A stretch of 64,000 nt of DNA, taken from positions 48,387 through 112,386 of the forward strand of contig DAHXNE010000012.1 of NCBI GenBank assembly GCA_027366635.1, in the 5' to 3' direction. The notes under the pieces were generated by a model. The model had not been told where the DNA came from. It saw nothing but the letters and a program-made list of their open reading frames with translations, and made no database searches. Origin of the DNA: Gammaproteobacteria bacterium. Lineage in GTDB: Bacteria; Pseudomonadota; Gammaproteobacteria; Steroidobacterales; Steroidobacteraceae. Position numbers and translations under genes: made by a program. Of the stretch, positions 61,844 through 64,000 are shown piece after piece; position 1 is the first letter of the stretch; each line of letters opens with the position of its first letter.

Positions 61844-62875
61844 TCATTGGGGGTCGCCCCCCCCTTGCCGATCCGTGGCTCGATAACCGAGAACGAATGC
61901 TCCGTCCTCGTGAGTGACGGTAAGCGGCTCGATCCGGGCAATGCGGTCAAGAGTCGTGCCGACGTTGCGCACGCTGAACGCTCCACCGATCCGCATGCGG
62001 GCCGCACGCGGATCGGCAATGACGATGCGCTGCGTGGTGTACCGGCTGAGATCGCTGACGAACGCGGAAAGCGGCTCGCCCCGGGTCTCGATGATGCCCT
62101 GGCGCCAGCGAATCACGTTCAGCGCCCGCGCCGCGTGAACGTCGGCGATCAATCCGACCGGTGAATACTCGATCTGCTGATTGGTCGTCAGACGGCGGAT
62201 CCATGACGGCGCGCGCGCCCCCTTGGACAGTCCCTCCACCGAGACCATGCCGCTGACGACCGTCACCAGCACATTGCCATCGGACTTGCGGTAGACGTCA
62301 AACCGCGTCCCGAGCACCTGCACCTCGCTGTGCGCGAGCAGGACCCGGAACGGCCGGGCCGGATCGTGCACCACATCGAAAAACACCTCGCCGCGGAGCA
62401 ATCGCACCTTGCGGTCGTCGGGGCTGCCGATCCAGCGCAGTCGCGAGTTCGTGTTCAGATACGCGATGCTGCCATCCGGCAGCACCACGCTGCGGGTTTG
62501 GCCGACCCTGGTGCCATAGGTGCGCGGCAGGTACCCCTGCCCCCAGAGCCACAGCCCACCCGCTGCAGCCACCATGAGCACCGCCATGGCGATGACACCA
62601 GCGAGCCACAGTGCCCGACCGTCCAGCCTCATCCGCTGCGGCGTCTGCGCCGCTGTCGCGGCCAGCGCGGCCCGCGCCGGTCCCTTGAGTTCGGCAGTCA
62701 CATCCAATATCGCGCGTAATTCACTGAACTCCTGGGCATTCAACGTATCGGCCAGCCACGCCTCGAGCGCACGCTGATGTGCGGGAGTGAGCCCACGACC
62801 CATACGGGTCAGCCACCGCGCTGCCTGAGCCCGCGCGCGCCGCCGACGCCGTTCGAGGAATACGTCGAGAGTCAA
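61844..62875 (-). CDS. FecR-family anti-sigma factor
   Basis: A 343-residue membrane regulator. It has a cytoplasmic N-terminal domain (about residues 12-60, the FecR N-terminal helix bundle with ARWLTRMGRGLTPAHQRALEAWL), one membrane helix near 89-111 and a periplasmic FecR domain (about 120-225, GQTRSVVLPDGSIAYLNTNSRLRW). A C-terminal secretin/TonB short N-terminal-like part (about 255-335) follows. Such proteins relay a signal from a TonB-dependent receptor to the ECF sigma factor. The ATG overlaps the sigma-factor stop by 4 bases. No receptor gene lies in the window. Confidence 0.92.
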   Translation of the reverse strand: MTLDVFLERRRRRARAQAARWLTRMGRGLTPAHQRALEAWLADTLNAQEFSELRAILDVTAELKGPARAALAATAAQTPQRMRLDGRALWLAGVIAMAVLMVAAAGGLWLWGQGYLPRTYGTRVGQTRSVVLPDGSIAYLNTNSRLRWIGSPDDRKVRLLRGEVFFDVVHDPARPFRVLLAHSEVQVLGTRFDVYRKSDGNVLVTVVSGMVSVEGLSKGARAPSWIRRLTTNQQIEYSPVGLIADVHAARALNVIRWRQGIIETRGEPLSAFVSDLSRYTTQRIVIADPRAARMRIGGAFSVRNVGTTLDRIARIEPLTVTHEDGAFVLGYRATDRQGGGDPQ

Positions 62876-63441
62876 TCAACCTCCACCAAATCAATGCCTT
62901 GCAAAGATAACTTTAGGCGACACTGCTTCAGTGCGCGCGTCATTCGCTTGTCCACACGCCGTTCGGAGATCCCCAGCCGCTGAGCGATCTCCTTGCGCGA
63001 CTCGCCCTGCACGTGCGCCAGCACGAACACCGTGCGCAACGCAGAGGGCAGCTCGCCGATCGCTTGTGCGACGCGCTGCTCGATCTGCTCGGCCATGACC
63101 TGCCGCTCCGGCCCCCCACGCGAGTCCGGCACCTGCTCCATGCCCGCCGGTCCACTGATCACGGCACTTTCGACGCGGCGACGACGCAACTGCATCAGCG
63201 CATATTGGGTCGCGACCTTGAAGAGGATGGCCCGCGGAAACAGCACCTGCTCCGGCCGATACATCCGATGCAGCTTCTCGTAGGTGTCCTGAATCGCCTC
63301 ACGCGCCAGATCCACCCGACCGAGCATTTGGGTGAGATAGGCGAGCAGCTGTGCCTCATGTGTGCGGCACAGTTGCTCGAAAAAAGCGTCTGCTCCCCCC
63401 GATCTGGGAAACCGTTTGATTTCGCCCAATGGCTTATCCAT
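62872..63441 (-). CDS. ECF sigma factor, FecI type
   Basis: A 189-residue RNA polymerase sigma factor. Region 2 spans about residues 30-100 (LLAYLTQMLGRVDLAREAIQDTYEKLHRM), region 4 about 125-180 (IGELPSALRTVFVLAHVQGESRKEIAQRLGISERRVDKRMTRAL). It is co-transcribed with the FecR gene and diverges from the lasso precursor gene at 63616. FecI/FecR pairs are known companions of isopeptidase-type lasso peptide clusters. Confidence 0.93.
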   Translation of the reverse strand: MDKPLGEIKRFPRSGGADAFFEQLCRTHEAQLLAYLTQMLGRVDLAREAIQDTYEKLHRMYRPEQVLFPRAILFKVATQYALMQLRRRRVESAVISGPAGMEQVPDSRGGPERQVMAEQIEQRVAQAIGELPSALRTVFVLAHVQGESRKEIAQRLGISERRVDKRMTRALKQCRLKLSLQGIDLVEVD

Positions 63442-63505
63442 TCCCTGTCCTTCAACTCTAAGATGCTCGAGATCCGCTGTGCCCCCCCAGGGTGATGCAA
63501 AAATA

Positions 63506-63534
63506 TTGGTTCAGCCAGCCGAGCGCGCTACGAT
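63506..63534 (+). promoter_or_regulatory. Candidate promoter of the lasso precursor gene
   Basis: TTGGTT (63506-63511), a 17-base spacer and TACGAT (63529-63534), a reasonable sigma70-like pair about 75 bases before the ATG. An ECF-type promoter cannot be excluded, since FecI-type consensus sequences are poorly defined. Confidence 0.5.
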
Positions 63535-63615
63535 GCGACATAAGCTGCCCGATCGCGAACCGCGCGGGCATGCCGTCTTGAGATGCACAGTGTCCCGACC
63601 TGGAGAACCCATCGG

Positions 63616-63783
63616 ATGAACCTATCGACGCGCGAGGAAGGGGTTGAGCCGACCGGTCCCGCCCCGGCGGAACCCTCGATGGAGCCAGAGGCCGAATTGG
63701 TCGAACTCGGCAAGATCTCCGAGACCCAGGGAGGACTTCTGGGTGCGAAATACGACTCGGCAGTTGGCTGGCAGTACTACTGA
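63616..63783 (+). CDS. Lasso peptide precursor (A gene)
   Basis: A 55-residue peptide with a 38-residue acidic leader and a predicted 17-residue core GGLLGAKYDSAVGWQYY. The leader end, LVELGKISETQ, closely resembles the astexin-type LxxLGKxSAET motif; Thr37 sits at position -2 as the processing enzymes need. Core Gly1 and Asp9 can form the macrolactam ring of nine residues, and Trp14, Tyr16 and Tyr17 supply bulky plugs for the tail. The ATG at 63616 has GGAG ten bases upstream; an in-frame start at 63583 is less likely. The divergent FecI/FecR pair fits isopeptidase-type clusters. Cyclase, protease and isopeptidase genes would be beyond the window. Confidence 0.85.
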   Translation: MNLSTREEGVEPTGPAPAEPSMEPEAELVELGKISETQGGLLGAKYDSAVGWQYY

Positions 63784-63786
63784 GAA

Positions 63787-63819
63787 GCGCTGGATCGGGG
63801 CTCCTGCCCCGCCCAGCGC
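63787..63819 (+). promoter_or_regulatory. Stem-loop directly after the lasso precursor gene
   Basis: A compound hairpin: outer 7-base-pair stem (63787-63793 with 63813-63819) and inner 6-base-pair stem (63796-63801 with 63806-63811) closed by a TCCT loop. It begins 4 bases after the stop codon. Confidence 0.7.
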
Positions 63820-63820
63820 C

Positions 63821-63852
63821 GTTGAGCCAAAAAGCGTGGTTTTTGGCTCAAC
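63821..63852 (+). promoter_or_regulatory. Perfect 13-bp stem-loop, probable mRNA 3'-end stabiliser or partial terminator
   Basis: A perfect 13-base-pair inverted repeat (63821-63833 with 63840-63852) around a 6-base loop. The A-run and T-run are inside the stem; no T-run follows, so it is not a classic terminator on this strand. Intercistronic hairpins after the precursor gene are known from other lasso operons, where they raise precursor over enzyme expression. Confidence 0.7.
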
Positions 63853-64000
63853 GTCCGCGACCTGCGGCGGCGGGGCACCTCCTTGTGCCTGTGACCTTGC
63901 CGGGCCGTTTCGTGACTCGGGATCGACCGCCAGTCGATGGACAACTGGTGACGGCCGACGTTCCGGAACTATTCACCAGCGCTGCGTGAGCTGTACGCTC
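63853..64000. other. Window end, no supported gene
   Basis: About 150 bases. A frame beginning GTG at 63885 runs 34 codons to a TGA at 63987, which overlaps a GTG at 63986 in the GTGA arrangement used by other coupled genes here. There is no Shine-Dalgarno and no recognised motif, so neither is called a gene. The lasso processing genes would be expected to start here or just beyond. Confidence 0.4.

Noticed and set aside
63616..63783. Ordinary small acidic hypothetical protein instead of lasso precursor
   Set aside because: The combination of LGKxxET, Thr at -2, Gly1, Asp9, aromatic tail and a divergent FecI/FecR pair is too specific for a random small protein.
63787..63852. Classic Rho-independent terminator after the lasso gene
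   Set aside because: Stems are strong but no T-run follows; the T-run is inside the second stem.

Overview
The window is a 64 kb stretch of a GC-rich gammaproteobacterial chromosome (roughly two-thirds G+C by eye). Housekeeping gene order (gyrA, serC, pheA, aroA, cmk, rpsA, ihfB, lapB; rimP, nusA, infB, rbfA, truB, rpsO, pnp; scpA, scpB, RluB-like; smc, zipA, ligA) and the Lys/Ala-rich extension on DksA point to the Xanthomonadales/Nevskiales/Steroidobacter side of the class. The exact genus cannot be read from the sequence.
Layout. 1-4650 (minus): a tripartite RND efflux operon (outer membrane factor, adaptor, permease cut by the window edge), divergent from an OmpR-type two-component system (4882-7028) and a CnoX-like thioredoxin-TPR chaperone. 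8338-17614 (plus): a MacAB-type efflux operon (adaptor, ATPase, two permeases, TolC), followed by an NtrC-type sigma54 activator and an NtrY-like kinase. A good sigma54 promoter with candidate enhancer sites sits upstream of the adaptor gene, so the operon seems to carry its own sigma54 circuit. 17734-19833: FUSC-type transporter. 19849-32493 (minus): galU, lapB, ihfB, rpsA, cmk, aroA, pheA, serA-like, serC, gyrA. 32664-34686 (plus): ubiG, rmuC. 34672-39313 (minus): RluB-like protein, scpB, scpA, trpS, YciO-type protein. 39401-40669 (plus): bolA and a parvulin lipoprotein. 40723-47223 (minus): ligA, zipA, smc. 47293-49419 (plus): queF, dksA, gluQ. 49497-58238 (minus): pnp, rpsO, truB, rbfA, infB, nusA, rimP, preceded by a leader with a promoter and two terminators. 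58782-60197 (plus): sdaA. 60340-61789 (minus): a diguanylate cyclase and csrA.
The right end holds the most unusual element. A FecI-type sigma factor and a FecR anti-sigma factor (61844-63441, minus) diverge from a 55-codon gene (63616-63783, plus) with every hallmark of a lasso peptide precursor: an LxELGKxxET leader motif, Thr at -2, and a 17-residue core starting with Gly and carrying Asp at position 9. Two strong stem-loops follow it. The processing enzymes, isopeptidase and TonB receptor expected for this kind of cluster would lie beyond base 64000. No rRNA, tRNA, insertion sequence, prophage or CRISPR array was recognised.
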